From Heterostelium album PN500 (Eukaryota; Evosea; Eumycetozoa; Acytosteliales; Acytosteliaceae), in NCBI RefSeq assembly GCF_000004825.1, contig NW_008805064.1, forward strand, positions 1,736,001 through 1,800,000: a DNA stretch of 64,000 nt, given 5' to 3'. Shown piece by piece: positions 1 through 13,653 of the stretch. Numbering within the stretch: the stretch's first letter is position 1; every line of letters begins with the position of its first letter. A program made the position numbers and the translations under genes. The notes beneath the pieces are model-generated. The model saw only the letters and a list, made by a program, of their open reading frames with translations. It was not told the DNA's origin and ran no database searches.

Positions 1-219
1 AAGAGCTCCGACTATTGCAAGGCCACCGTCTGCAAGCAGTGTGGATCGACGACATCCGTTGCCATCCAGAAATCAAACTACAGCCAATTCACAAGCTCCA
101 CCTGTATCACATGCAAAACCGACGAACATTTGACCAACATTGCACTTCCATACGTTTTCACATACTTGATAGCAGAACTGGCATCAGTAAACATCAGTTT
201 GAAATTACAAATAAAATAA
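1..219 (+). CDS. rpa2: RNA polymerase I second-largest subunit, 3' end only
   Basis: The open frame starts before the window and ends with TAA at 217-219, giving the last 72 residues. It has a zinc-binding pattern of four cysteines (CKQCG near residue 11 and CITC near residue 41). The end LPYVFTYLIAELASVNI matches the C-terminus of the second-largest Pol I subunit (POLR1B/RPA135). In the family this is the clamp-anchor region of the catalytic subunit that synthesises rRNA in the nucleolus. RPB2 and RPC2 have related ends, but the YVF-YL-AELA-MNI form favours Pol I. The rest of the gene lies outside the window. Confidence 0.85.
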   Translation, partial: KSSDYCKATVCKQCGSTTSVAIQKSNYSQFTSSTCITCKTDEHLTNIALPYVFTYLIAELASVNISLKLQIK

Positions 220-672
220 AATTAAAAATAAAATAATTTAAATTAAAAATCAAATCAAAGAAAAGACACCTTTTTTTATCTTTATTGAATCAAATTAAAA
301 TGTAATAAAATTAATCAATAAAATTCCTTTTAAATGTTAACAATTGGAATTATTTATTTTTTTTTACGAAAATAAATACGATTTAAATTTATTTTAAATC
401 AAGCACCCTTTCCCCTTACTAAAGTTTTCAATGAAAAATTTTTTGTTTGAAATAATAAAAAATAAAATTAAATCTTTTTTTTGGGAATGATTTGATTGCT
501 TTTAAAAAAAAATGTTGTTTTTATGATAATCACGTGATTGATTGTTACTGTTATTTTTGTTTTAATTTTATTATTTATTTTTTATTCTTTAACTTATTAT
601 TATTTTGTTATTTTTGTTTTAATTTTTTGAAAATATTTATTTTAATATTTTTAAATAATAAAATAAAGAAAA
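220..672. other. Intergenic, AT-rich
   Basis: This spacer is almost entirely A/T homopolymer runs. It must hold the Pol I subunit 3' UTR and the kinase promoter. I see no RNA gene or repeat. Confidence 0.6.
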
Positions 673-706
673 ATGATAACTAATAGTAATAACAATATTA
701 GTGGTC

Positions 707-752
<46 letters not shown>

Positions 753-3700
753 GCAAATGAAACCACAAATAACATATAAGAAATCAATGGATGAACAAAT
801 GAGAGAGATAGAATCGATGAACTTACTTTTGAAAGAGGAGAGAGAACGATTCGAGAAAGAGAAAGAGAAATTCGAAGAGGAGAGAAAGATCATCTTTGAC
901 AGTCTTTCAAAGTGTGTTGGCAGTGGCAGTGCAAATATCGGTAAAAACATTGCCAAAGCCATAAAGAAAGCAGAGAAACTACAGAAAGAGAAAAAAGAAA
1001 AGAAATCGATATCGCTTATCGCCAGCACAGGAAATGTAAATGGAAATATAAATGGAAATGGAAATGGAAATGGTGTTAATCTTACGGCATCAATTTTCAA
1101 TGTAAATAGTAGTAATAATAGTAATAGTAGTGATAGTGAAGATAATGGATCTGTTGTCGTTGTTGGTACACCCTTCAATGTTAAACACAAGGTACATGTC
1201 GATATTGATTATAAGTGGACCGGTGAGGAATCGATCGATAAGGTATTTCAATTTCAAGAGCTGCTGGGAACTGGTTCCTACGGTGAAGTGCATCTTGCCA
1301 AACATCGTGATAACAACTATACACTGGCGGTGAAAGTCATACCTCTGAAAGATTCATCAGAGATCGAGAAAGAGATTACCATCTTGAAGAAATGTAAATC
1401 AAGTAATATCGTTTCTTATTATGGATGTAGTAACTCCGGTGATAATCTATGGGTATGTTTTATATGTTAATCAGTCAAACAAACAATATATATACTAACT
1501 AACAACAACAACAACAATGACTTGTTATAGATTTTAATGGATTATTGTAGTTTGGGATCGATTAGAGATATGTTGGAGTTGACAGAGAAGACACTGAGTG
1601 AGAAACAGATATCCGCTATTGTATTGCAAGCCTTGAAAGGACTGCATTATCTACACTCCAACCAGATCATTCATAGAGATATCAAAGCAGCCAACATTCT
1701 TTTGAATGAAGATTCCGTTGTAAAACTAGCTGACTTTGGTGTAAGTGCACAACTCGAAGATGAACTATCAAAATCAACTGAATTCATTGGTACTCGTATG
1801 TATTTGTATTTGTATAAAAATTAGATTGTTTCTTTGTCGTTGTATTAATAATAACTATAACTATGATTTATGATAATGATAGCATTATGGATGCCACCAG
1901 AAATCATACAAAAAAAACCGTATGATAATAAATGTGATATATGGTCACTTGGTATCACTATTATCGAGATGGCAGAGGGTTATCCACCCTATTTCAATAT
2001 GGCACCAACACGTGCAATGCTAATGATACCAAACAAGTCACCACCTACTCTTTCGAAACCAACTCACTACTCGAAGGAATTGAATGATTTCATTGCATGT
2101 TGTTGTCAAAAGGATCCAGAGAAACGTCCATCTGCATTAGAATTGTTAGCTGTAACTATCTATCTATAGATTGTTGTTTTTATATAATTCTTTGATAGTT
2201 ATTAACATAATATTGTTGTTTGATAAATCAGCATCCATTCATTCAAAATACAGCGGCTGGATCAACAGAGACTTTGAAACCACTGATTGAAGAATGCTTA
2301 AAGAAGAGAGCAAAGAAGAGGCAAGCTGCTGCTGCCGCTGTATCATTAAAAGAGAAAGGAAAAGAGAAGGAGAAAGAGAACAAGGAGAAGGAGAAAGAGA
2401 AAGAGAAGAAATCATCTTCTTCTTCATCTTCATCGTCATCGACAAAAGAGAAAGATCAAAAGTATGTTGGATCGAGCACGATGATTATTAAAGAGGATGA
2501 CGAACAATCGGAAGCCGCCAGTACATTCATTATGCACGATGACGATAGTCTTATACCGGATAACGACAACGACAGTGATACCGATACCAATCAATTCGGT
2601 ACAATGGTTGTACACGACGATGACGACAATGATGACGATGTCAAAAGTAACATACCTGACTTTATAGCTGCACTTAAACGTACACTAAGTGAAAGTGGTG
2701 GTATAACTAATAGTAACAATAACAATAGCAATAGCAACAATTCAAAAGTAGTAATTCCAATTACAAATACATCTACAACTACAACTTCTTCTTCAATAAT
2801 AACAACAACAGCATCAGCATCAGCAGCAGCAACAGTGTCAAATTCACAAATCGCTCAATTGGAATCTACTATTGCTCAGTTAAAGAATGATGTCGCTGAG
2901 CTACAGAGTGTGTTGAAACAACATGTAACCAATGAGTTGAAACACTTTAAGAGTGAAATGGTCACAGAGATTGGTATTATGATCACCGATAGAATGATTA
3001 CAGAGTTACCGACACCACCTGCTACAAAGCCATCTTCCACACCGATCAGCGGCAACGGATCACCATTCAACGTTCAACTTAAAAAGACACCTTCAAGTAA
3101 TCATATCTCACCCTCACTTTCCAAACCACCTCTTCAATTAAGAAGATCACCTGTACTTTCTAGTCATACTGTAAATAGTAATTTAACAACAAATTCAACA
3201 ACAACAGCAAATTCAACACCATCAAATTCAACTACATCATCAACAAATTCAAATGTAATAATACCACCTATTTCTACTACTCCTTCAAATGAACAACACC
3301 AACAACAAACACCAAAAACAACAACAACAACAACAACTAATACTACTACTTCTACTTCTACTTCAAATTCCAATTCAAATGGAAGTGGTAATAAGAGATT
3401 GTCAACAAGCTATAGACCACCTTCACGTGTAAGTAGACCACCTACACCATCTCAACAAATGAGAGCAACAGCAGCGGCATCAGCATCATCGGAACAACAA
3501 GATCCAAATGGTTCTACACCTACTAGCGATCAGAAACCCAAACCACCATCTAGACCAACACCACCGATTCCAAAGGTTTCACCTTCCATCAACAAGAGAG
3601 CACCGTCACCCTCGCCCTACAAGAAACCAGCAGGTGCAGTATCACCTCGTGCTCCACCTCCTTTGCCACCCAGTCGTAACCTACCTTCAACCCCACAGAA

Positions 3701-4142
3701 CAGCAGCAGTAACAGCCAAGCAGTACTTGCAGGACTCAAACCAACTTCACCATCAAGCCCATATGTACCACCAAGATCAACATCATCATCCTCATCATCA
3801 TCAACTAATATTAGTAATAATTCCTCATCAAATGTAAACAATCTAAAGAGAAGATCAACTACTTTAACAACGGGTGTCAATAATGGTGCCAGTGGAAGTG
3901 GTAGTAATCCAAATAGATTATCTACAACTTTAAATAGAGAGACAACCACAACTACTACCACATCTTCCTCATCATCATCATCAAAACCATCAACTATTCA
4001 ACAATCTACATCTTCATCATCACTTTCATCTAATGCATCATCCACCTCTTCAAAGAGTTCTTCATCAACACCATCTTCCTTAAGGTTGAAAACAAAACAA
4101 GTTAAAGAAAAGGCAATGTCTATCTTTTCTCCAAAGAAATAA
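673..4142 (+). CDS. Ste20-family Ser/Thr kinase (MST/Krs-like, GCK-II)
   Basis: Four exons are supported: 673-1452, 1531-1795, 1883-2151 and 2232-4142, giving about 1074 residues. The first 190 residues hold a polyglutamine tract and a charged helix (EKEKFEEERK). The kinase domain covers about 192-440, with glycine loop GTGSYGEV, catalytic Lys in LAVK, HRDIKAANIL near 308 and DFG near 328. The activation segment runs into GTPLWMPPEI, where PPE replaces the usual APE. The segment IPNKSPPTLSKP resembles MST1/2 and dictyostelid Krs kinases. The long tail is rich in Ser, Thr, Asn and Pro, has a short coiled coil near 645 and SH3-ligand-like proline runs. I see no SARAH domain, so a strict Hippo/MST assignment is uncertain. 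It probably acts in a stress, cytoskeletal or Hippo-like cascade, by family inference. Confidence 0.88.
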
Positions 4143-4508
4143 CTTTATAATTATTTTAATAAATATTTATTGAAAATAGGTTTATATATATTATATCTAT
4201 TCATAACAAAAGATTAGTCCAAAAAAGGAAATTATATTAGATCATGATTCTTTGCAAAAAAAAATAATAAAAAGAATGCATCGCAATTTTTGAATCAATA
4301 AAAAAAAATTGCAAAAAAAATAATCCGAAAATTTTTAATAATAACATTTGATTCACACTCAAAATTTTAACACACCCCAATTATCAAATCCATTCCATTT
4401 TTATTAAATATAATTGCACATGTGCATTCATTCAATTAATTAATTAACAATTTTTTTTATACATATTAAATTAATTAAGAAAAAAATATATATATATTGT
4501 AGAATAAA
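4143..4508. other. Intergenic, AT-rich
   Basis: This gap separates two same-strand genes. It contains AATAAA-like poly(A) signals just after 4142 and A/T runs before 4509. Nothing else is visible. Confidence 0.5.
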
Positions 4509-5849
4509 ATGAATAATATTGAAGAGGATCAAAAACATCAACAAGATTCAGAGAAAAAGAATAATAATATGGTGGTAGATAAAGAAATCATAGGTAATGG
4601 ACTTAATCCACCTTGGGATAGCGAGAGATCGATTGAGGTTTACAGAGATGGTTTCTATACAAAGTTGACACACGGTCTGACATTCTATCAGATATTCGAA
4701 CCTGTTTCATCGACTACCTCACCAACCACTACCACCTACGAACCACGATTGATTCGATCGCTCGAAGATAAACAGTCGCCAGTAAAGAAGACAAAGGTAG
4801 TACTTTGCATGCATGGTATTACATGGTGGTCCGTTTCATTCCATCCCGTTGTTAAACCATTAATTGAACAAGGCTATACTGTTTTATTATTTGGTATGTT
4901 TGTTTCTCAGTTCCTCCTTATTTACAAACTATTTCTAATATTATTATTATTATTATTGCTTTACTAATTGATCTGCAGATTTTTATGGAAGAGGTAGAAG
5001 TGATACTCCAGATATACAATATACTTTGGATGCATTTTTGGGACAGGCAATCGATTTGATTGATTATTTAAATATAGAGAGTGTTTATCTCATTGGATAT
5101 TCGATGGGTGGTGCCGTCGCTACGTTGTTTGCAGCGACACACCCACAAAGAATCATAAAGCTTCTTCTAATGGCACCGGCAATCATACCGGTAGCTGTTC
5201 CATTCATGGCGAAACTAGTGACATGGCCATACATTGGTAAATTTCTTTTTAAATTGGCTGGTGCAAAATCAATGATTAATAGATTAGATACGTATGTTTA
5301 AAAATCAATAATTCAATAGTTGATAATTATTGGTAATTGTTAATCTAACATCATCATCATCATAATCATAATCATCATTATTTATAGTGAAAGATTTAAG
5401 AATGATGTATCAGATCCATCTAAAATAGATCCAAGAATAATAGATGATTTAATTGCCAAAGTTAAATGGCAGATCAACGAAAAACCAGGTTTTTTGGACT
5501 CATTCCACAGCACACTTTATTGTATTCCCTTTTCAAATGGACAACTTCATTTACTACCAAATATTCCAACAAATTTATCAATAACCATTATTTTGGTATG
5601 TTTGTTACTTATATTTTACAAATTGATTTCTTGATCTCTTTTGTTTGAACTAATTAATTGATCATAATATATTTATTATTTTAGGGTACAAAAGATGCAA
5701 TCATACCATATACGCAGAGTCAAACATTATTAAAGAATCATCTACCACAGGCAACCCTAGCGACTTTAGAATGTGGACATGCATTTTCAGTTGAAGTACC
5801 AACACAACTTACCGAAATCATAATTGATAGCTTTGCTGTTGATAAGTAA
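4509..5849 (+). CDS. Alpha/beta hydrolase
   Basis: Exons 4509-4893, 4979-5291, 5388-5595 and 5685-5849 give about 356 residues. The fold's landmarks are in order: HGITWWS (oxyanion-hole HG) near 101, FYGRGRSDTP near 130, nucleophile elbow GYSMGG with Ser near 170, the acid in WGTKD near 306, and the catalytic His in CGHAF near 333. The triad therefore looks intact. Splice junctions restore these motifs exactly; for example the first intron joins a split Asp codon in LLFDFYG. The family includes monoacylglycerol lipases, epoxide hydrolases and C-C bond hydrolases, and the substrate cannot be read from sequence. No signal peptide is seen, so a soluble cytoplasmic enzyme is likely. Confidence 0.85.
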
Positions 5850-6184
5850 CTCAAAAGATCTAGCGAGCAAGACAACGCAAGCGGACACTAATATTGTAAA
5901 AATTCATCTATACATTAAACTAAATTATTTCCTATATCTTTTTGCCTCTTTCCGTATATCACATATTTTTATTTTTATAATAATAACAAGTTTTTGGGGG
6001 AATTAAAACTGACTTCATTTTAAAAACCATTCAAAAAAAATGGCATTTTTGGTTTTTTTAAAATTAATTTTTAAATTTTTAAAAATTTTTTTGTTACTGT
6101 GATCTGATTAAGAAGTCAACAAGTTGTGTTGTGTGTAATCTATTAAATCGTCAAATCATCAAATCATAAATCTTAATATATAAA
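5850..6184. other. Intergenic, AT-rich
   Basis: Short spacer between two same-strand genes, with T and A runs. No further feature is seen. Confidence 0.5.
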
Positions 6185-7036
6185 ATGACCAGTATACCTG
6201 TTTGTTACAGTTGCAAACAACCTATTGTAGATGTCTGCCTATCAGCTTTCGGATTACAATGGCATCCTTATCACATTGGATGTAATATTTGTGGAAAGGT
6301 ATAATAGATAGATAAGAGAGAATATTATTAGAGTAGTTAGTTTGAGAAGAGAGGAGAGGAGAATAGAAGAGGGAAATTTAAGAAATAGAGTATTTTAGCT
6401 TAGAAATAATATCAACAAAGTAAAAAAAAGACTTACACTTAATCTTTGTTGGTTTAGGATTTCTCAGATGGTTCTAGATGCGAAGAAGGACCAGACGGAT
6501 TTGCATATTGTTCAAAAGATTTTCTTGATAAATTTGCACCAAAATGTTTCAAATGTAATCAAGCTATTTTGGGTCAAATCACCAATGCCCTAGGTAGAAC
6601 CTATCATCCAGAGCATTTCTCATGTGAAACATGTCAAGTAAATATATATTGCAGCAGATTCATAACAGTTTACACAAAATTTTAACAAAACTCAACATGT
6701 TGTATAGATGCAACTACAAGGTAACTTTTTCCATACAGACGATAATACACCATATTGTGAGAAACACTATTATGATACCATAGGATTTTTATGTGGACAC
6801 TGTGAAAAACCAATTTTATCTGGTAAATGTATTGTTATGGGAACAAAGAGATTCCATCCAGAGCATTTCTTTTGTTCATTCTGTAAGACTGCTTTATCTG
6901 GTGTAGGGTAAGTTGATCAATTATTGGAAATTTAGATTTTTAATTTATATTAATAAATTAATTTATAATAAACAGATATAAGAGACAAGGTGATAAACCA
7001 TACTGTCAAGATTGTCATTTGAAGCTCTATGGTTAA
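6185..7036 (+). CDS. limF: LIM-only protein with three LIM domains (LimF-like)
   Basis: Exons 6185-6298, 6458-6637, 6708-6907 and 6976-7036 give 184 residues. Three LIM double zinc fingers follow one another: the first starts CYSC near residue 7, the second CFKC near 69, the third CGHC near 128. Each has the CxxC-Hx2C-CxxC-Cx2(C/H/D) ligands, and the last ends YCQDCHLKLYG. There is almost nothing outside the LIM domains. D. discoideum LimF is a LIM-only protein with three LIM domains that partners Rab21 and ChLim in phagocytosis. The symbol rests on that domain count and size, and a paxillin-like LIM fragment is the main alternative. A role as a cytoskeletal adaptor is inferred. Confidence 0.8.
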
Positions 7037-7266
7037 ACGATTAAACACATAGTCAGAAAAATAATGGAATCAAACAAGATATATTGAAAAGAAAAAGAAA
7101 AATAAACTAAACTAAAAATAAAATTGTATAATCAATCAGCCAGTCAGTCAGACATATTTATAATCTATCTATAAGCTAAGCTAAGCTAAGCTATAGCTAT
7201 TTTGTTTTGTTTTGTTTTTTTTGTAAAGTTTATTCTAAAGAATGAATAATATATATATTAAATAAT

Positions 7267-9420
7267 CTATGAATTATCGTGAATGATATTCTTTGGATAT
7301 AAATATGGATGTTCGATAATGAAGTTTCTATAGTACAAGAGAACAACCATTGGTTGTCCCAAGACGATGCTAAACCAAAATATAACATTTCCAAGATTCA
7401 TTCCATTCAATAAATTCTTTGTAAGTGCAATTAATACCATCTAATTAAAAAAGCAATAGTTAGTTACTCTAATGATAACAATAATAATAATAATAATAAT
7501 AATAAGTCTAATAATTATTACTTACTTGACTCATAATACCAAAGAATGCCCACAACTTGATTGTGTGGAAAGGTACGCTGATAACTAGCTCGTGGAAGAT
7601 GGCAGAGACAAAGAAACACATAAAGTAACCAGCGTTCTTTGAATAGCCACGTCTTCTCATTGGTGTGTAAATCATAACGACCATCCAGTGATGTACAGGC
7701 ATATTCCAAGTTCTCCAGAAATAATCTAATCCAGTACTATTCCACCAATCTCTATAGAACTCACGGTCACCAAATCTTGTAAGCTCTGCACAAATATTCA
7801 AATATAAATGGAAAAATACATAGAATCCTAATAACCAAACATAAAGATTTGGTAACTAACAATAGTAATCAGAAAACTAGATGTTAATAACTAATGTAAT
7901 AATAATAATATCATATCTAATATGCTTACAGATAACTTCATAATTCTCTCAATAATTCTAACGAAATCATATTGTTCCATTGGCAAGACACTGTTTTCAA
8001 CAAGTGGTACCATGTATTGCTCGACCATCCAGAAAATCAAAGCTGATAAGAATAACTATAATATAGAGTTATATTAGTATTAATATTATTATCCTATTCT
8101 TATTGTTGTAAACAATTACTTACAGCTTCAACAATTCTTCTTAATAAAAACATTTTTCTAATTCTTGGTGATCTTGGATATGAAAGTTGATAAACTAAAG
8201 TTGGAATCAACATATACCAATATGTATCTAGAATATATAATCAAGCGGATCAGTTAGTTAGTTAGTTAGTTTAACAATATGTTGTTATAACATACTGGAT
8301 AATGAAAGATTGTTTGGATAAACAGAAGTATCTCCGTTGAGTACAAACTTCTTGGTGTCTGGATGCATGTGGCGTTGTTTGTTGTTCTCATAGGCGTAGG
8401 AGATGATCTTCATACTGAATGTGCAGACGAGGATCATGACAAAGATACCAGATGCTGGGTTTGGTGAGAACAAAACGATCGAGGTACTTGGGATGATGAC
8501 CATACCGGAGCAGTTGAGAATTCTCAACGAGTAGAACATCGAGTGTGGCAAGAGATTCTGTGAAGCGGCTTTCTCAATGAGGTAGGCCATGATGATAAAG
8601 AAGTTCAAACTCAAACCAATCATGGCACCCGGCCATCTATGCCATTCAGAGATAGCCAACAATCCCAAATCAATTCTGATACCATATGTCAAATGATTCA
8701 AAATAACCAATCTAAAACTTGTCAATATCTTGAGTTAAATAGTTAAATTGTTAGAATGAATATAGAAATGTTAATTAGAAAGTTACTTACAAGTAATAAA
8801 ACCATGAGATTCAAGAAACCTCTGTAACTGGCACCCGTTGACTCACTACTGAGTATAGATGGACGGAGTGCAAACAGACCGACATCACGTGGAAGTGAAG
8901 CTGTTGTACCAAGTGCTGCTGTTGCTGCCGGTGCTGGTGCCGACGACGACAACGATACTCCGGTGGAGGATGCAACTGGTTGCTTTTCAGTTGGTGAAGT
9001 TGAAACTACACTGGCGGTGTTAAGTGGTTGTTGTTGTTGTAATTGTTGTTGCTTTTGAATTTGTTGTCTTTGTTGTTGTTGTTGTTGTTGCTGTTTGGTG
9101 TTATTTAATTTAACGCCTGGCTGTAGGTTAACACGTTGCGTTGGATGATGGTGACTATGGTGAATTCCTGTGGTGGCAGGCGGATTGTTCAAGAAGAACT
9201 CAGAGTCTGACTCTGACTCTGTGTCTGATGATACGCTGGGTGCATTGATTCTCGATTGATTACGATCCATCTTTTTGACTTCGTGTGAGATGAATCTGTT
9301 TCTGACTCGTTCAATCTCAAACTCTTTGGCATCGATATTTGACTTTTTGTTACCATTGCCATTGCTATTTCCATTGCTATTGCCATTGCCAGACGGACTC
9401 GTTGTTGTTAAAGCATCCAT
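7267..9420 (-). CDS. dgat1: Diacylglycerol O-acyltransferase 1 (MBOAT family)
   Basis: Six exons on the minus strand: 9420-8791, 8728-8296, 8227-8124, 8055-7930, 7855-7526 and 7440-7267, about 598 residues. A polar N-terminus of about 195 residues with a Gln run precedes a multi-spanning membrane region starting [13 protein letters not shown]. Diagnostic motifs are [14 protein letters not shown] (DGAT1/ACAT), the acyl-CoA-binding signature FYRDWWN at about 464-470, and the MBOAT active-site His in FHELV near 519. The C-terminus [18 protein letters not shown] is typical of DGAT1. The enzyme acylates diacylglycerol to triacylglycerol in the ER for lipid droplets. Sterol O-acyltransferase is less likely, because FYRDWWN fits DGAT1 better than the FYxDWWN-plus-sterol-type context. 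Confidence 0.93.
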
Positions 9421-11342
9421 TTTTCAAAAAAAAAAAAGAAAAGAAAAACAAAAACAAAAAAATAGATATATATCTTTTCTCTCTGTGTCTCTCTCTATCT
9501 TGACTAAACTATCTATAGATAATTTATTTTTTGATCAAAAATAATCTTTTTTTTTATCTGCTCACACACAAAAATTGATTGGAATAAAATAGTTAAAGAT
9601 CGGAATTTATTTTTATTTTTAATTTAATTTTTTTGGCTTGTTTTTGTTTTTTTTTTTAAAAATAAATGTTTTATTGAAGTGTGTGTTTTTTTGTCAATCA
9701 TTTATAAAGGGGTGTGTTGATTGACTTAATGATGTTAATATATTCCTAAAAAGGTAATATTTCTTCTTGTTCTTCTTCTGCAAAAATATATGTATAACAA
9801 ACTTAAGAGCATAACATAGCATTGCTAACTTTACTCTATTTGTTTTTTGAACATTTGAGCTTTATGTTTGTTCAAATATTTGAGTATTATTAAAAAAAAA
9901 TGGTGTATGATTAAAAGTAGAACTAAAAAATGATTTAGTTAATATTTTCTTTTTTTTTTTTTTTTGATCAAAATTAATTCTTTGGCAAAGATATCTCAAA
10001 TGAATATCAACAAAGCCAAGCCATCAAATATTCTTCATCTTTCAATTTGTTATTTTTAAATGAGGTTGCAATTTAATTTATAAATATTTTCTAACTTTCA
10101 TTTTAGATTTATAATATATCTATAGATAGATTGACTTTTGTATAAGGAATGATAAATCAATAAATAAAATGGATAATCAATCAGATCGAATCGAATCACA
10201 AAGAATCTAAACAAATAACCACCACCAAATTGTTTTTATCGATAAAAACAAAAAGGATAGAAAATGATCCGAAGGTATCATCATGAATCTTGCTCCAAAG
10301 GTCCTTAACGAACTCTCTCTTGCAATTCAATTTCACTATTGTTTACTATTTTTAGATTTAAATGGGTTTGATTCTAAACAAACAACAACATCTAAATTTC
10401 AATCAAGCGTCAAACTAACCGGGTTTTTTGTTGGCTTCAATTTGCAAACATTACTACTTTTTATTACAATAAAGCCACACTGCAATATTTAGGCATAATA
10501 ATTTTTATTTAATTTGCACAAAAAAAAAAAAAAAGCGAAAAAGAATACCTTTTTTTAACCAGGTCACATAATTCTTTTAATTCAAATGAATTTGTGCAAT
10601 TCATTAAAGTTTTGCACATATATATTTCATCAAAATTTGATCTATTTATTTTTTTGCAAATTAATTTTCACATTATTTCACAACTTTTTTATCACCTGAT
10701 AGATGATTCGTTATGATGTTTAATGCATGATGATGGGGTGATAGGTATTTAAGTGGGTGTTTTTTTTTTTTTTTTTTTTTTTCAATCTCCTAGGAGCATA
10801 TTAAAATGAATTATTTATCAATTTTCAATCATATGATACCTAGGTGATGGTGCCAGCTAAACGGTTTAAAAAAGGTAATATATATTAATGTGTGTTGCGT
10901 TTAAATAGCAATCAATCTTAATTAATTTCTTTCATTTTCAAAAAAAACTAGTTATTGGTTGACAAGTAAAAGCTTAATTTACCTCACACGCACACTTATC
11001 TATCTTTACTATCTGTATATTTGTAAATCTTATCCTGTCCTATCATTATTATTGTTTAATATATAAAATAAAATATATCACCATATATTTCCTATTTAAA
11101 TATTTTTTTGTTTTTACAGATAATTCATTACAGATATATTTGCTTTGTTATTGTTTTATTATTTTTTTGACATATATATAACAGAATATTCAATTAAAAA
11201 TAAATATTAATATTTAAAACAAAAACAACAATAACAATACTTAACTTCATTTTTAATATTACCTCTGAGTACTAAATCCATATTTTAATATAATCAATAA
11301 ATAATATTTTCTTAATAATATAATAATAATAAATAAATAAAA
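9421..11342. other. Long intergenic region, AT-rich
   Basis: About 1.9 kb separates the divergent DGAT1 and acyl-CoA oxidase genes, so both promoters lie here. There are long A and T runs (for example around 9950 and 10765). No convincing coding frame, tRNA or repeat family was found. Confidence 0.55.
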
Positions 11343-13653
11343 ATGACTCAGAATTTTAAACCTAGTATAGATATAAATGTATTATATAGAATTAGAAATG
11401 GTCCACTTAAAGATTATCAAAGTGTAAATAAAATTTTAAAGAGCAATAGTTTTTTTTTTTGGAAATTTGGATCTGACTTTATCATTATTATTTCTATACC
11501 TTTAGGACATAGATGAATTTCAAAAGTTGATTGCAGACAACAGAATAAAGTATAATGAAATGTTTGATGTCGATATGAAAACTCAGAAGCGATTGACAAA
11601 TGACACTGTAAAGGAGATCTGTAAGCTTGGAAAGATGCAAGTCCAACTTCTGAAAGACGATCCAAAGAAGATGTTGGCTTATCTCTATGCTTTGTTTGCT
11701 CAAATTGAATTCTCTGCGATTGCAAAGATCGTTATTCACTTTCAGTTGTTTGGTGGAACCATCCTCGAGGTTGGAACCGACTATCATCATCAGAAATATT
11801 TCAACGACATTAACAATTTCAATATTGTCGGTGGTTTCGCAATGACCGAAATGGGACATGGTTCTAACGTCAGACAGATCGAAACAACATCAACCTACGA
11901 TTTAACTACCAAGGAATTCGTTATCAATTCACCATCATTATCAAGTACCAAGTTTTGGATTGGAAATGTTTCAAGTAAGTAAATATTAATTTATTATAAA
12001 AGTTGTATCCTCCCACAAGCTAATTAATATTGCTATTTAATATTTAGTGTTTGGAACTCATGTTGTTTTGTTTACTAAATTAATATTCCAAGGTCAAGAT
12101 AAAGGTGTTCATGTCATTATCGTACCACTTAGAGATCCAGTAACAATGGAAGTATATAAAGGTATTCAACTTGGTGATTGTGGACATAAAGTTGGATGGA
12201 ATGGTATTGACAATGGTAATATTACATAAATTTAATATTCTGTTAATTTTAAGATAGTAAATTAATAATAATATCTTTTTTTTAATAGCTTGGATTAGAT
12301 TCACAAATTATAGAGTACCAAGAGAGAATCTTTTGAATAGATTTGCAACAATCACAGAGGATGGACAATATTTAACAAATATTTCATCACCAAACAAACT
12401 CTTCCAAATTACTATTTCTCAATTGGTATTTGGTAGATTGCTTTACATTTTCGGACCAACTATATTCTTAGCAATTGGATTGAAGACCGCCATTAGATAT
12501 GCATTCAGTAGAAGACAATTCGGAGAAAAAGGAAAACCAGAAGAATGTATGTTTTTATTTCGAACGGAAATAGTGATAGAATTTTTATTTTAATATATAT
12601 TTTTTTCAATTTATTTGTCATAGTGATTATTGATTATCCAACTCATAATAGAGTATTACTTCCAATGTTGGCTACAAACATGGTGTTTGAATTCTCTCGT
12701 AATTGGATTATCGATAATTTACAGGAATCTTCGAGAAGCGATGAGAAGCGTGAGGAGTATCACTCGATTGTCAGTGGTGTCAAAGCGATGGTCTGTGAAT
12801 TCACCATCCAGTCGGTTTCTAAACTTCGTGTATTCTGTGGTGGCAACGGTGTTTCCTCGTACAATTATTTCGGTGCCATGCGAAACGATCTCGATGTCTT
12901 CCAGACTGCTGAGGGTGATGGTGCCGTACTATACCAACAGCTCAGCAAGTTCCTGCTCTCCGAGTACAAGAAGTGGTACAAGAAGCAAGGTATGACTGGT
13001 TACATCATGAAGGAGGTACAAACATTCTTGACAACCTCCAATCCGATCCACACTCACTACCGTTCGATGCCATATCTCCTATCGAATGAATTCCATCATC
13101 ATGCTTTCCTCTTTAGATTTGAAAAGACCAGATCCATCGTAATCGATCATCTTAATCAATGTAAAGGAAAAGGACTTTCATTTTTACAATCTTGGAATGC
13201 TTCATGTAAGTTTTTAACAATTTTAAATATTATTTTAATAACTAACTAATTGATTTACTTTAATTTTAAATTAATTTAGTGATTCAAGTTGTTGATTTAG
13301 CTAAAACATATACACATTTATTCATTTTAGAGAATGCTCAGAGAACCATTCAAAAAGTAACAGATCCAATTACTAGACACGTTTTGAATGATATCGTTAG
13401 ATTATATGCATTGTATAATATTGAACAGGATGTTGGATTCTATCGTAATTGGAATTATCTTTCATCTGGAAAGGCACTTGCCATCTCTGAGGCAGTCGGT
13501 GAACTGTGCAACACATTGAAACCTTATGCACTCTCAATTCTAGATTCACATAAATTCCATGAGGATTCATTGAATATTCCATTGGCTAAAAAGGATTTGG
13601 ATTATGTTAAGCATATGGCCGATCGTGTTGGTATTCCATACAGTAGTTTATAA
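11343..13653 (+). CDS. Acyl-CoA oxidase, peroxisomal
   Basis: Six exons: 11343-11423, 11506-11974, 12048-12215, 12289-12546, 12624-13205 and 13280-13653, about 643 residues. The FAD/acyl-CoA core contains [25 protein letters not shown] and [16 protein letters not shown], all characteristic of acyl-CoA oxidases rather than dehydrogenases. RRQFG and [10 protein letters not shown] follow. The C-terminal half matches the oxidase C-terminal domain. In the family the enzyme makes trans-2-enoyl-CoA and H2O2 in the first step of peroxisomal beta-oxidation. The last three residues are SSL, a weak variant of the PTS1 consensus (S/A/C)(K/R/H)(L/M), so import may use a non-canonical PTS1 or a partner subunit. 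Confidence 0.92.

Noticed and set aside
705-1190. Minus-strand frame opposite the kinase first exon
   Set aside because: Poly-Cys and Leu/Phe/Ser runs are the mirror of CAA and GAA repeats of the real exon.
10283-10492. 69-codon frame in the DGAT1/oxidase gap
   Set aside because: AT-rich, no motif, no splice context; fits chance.
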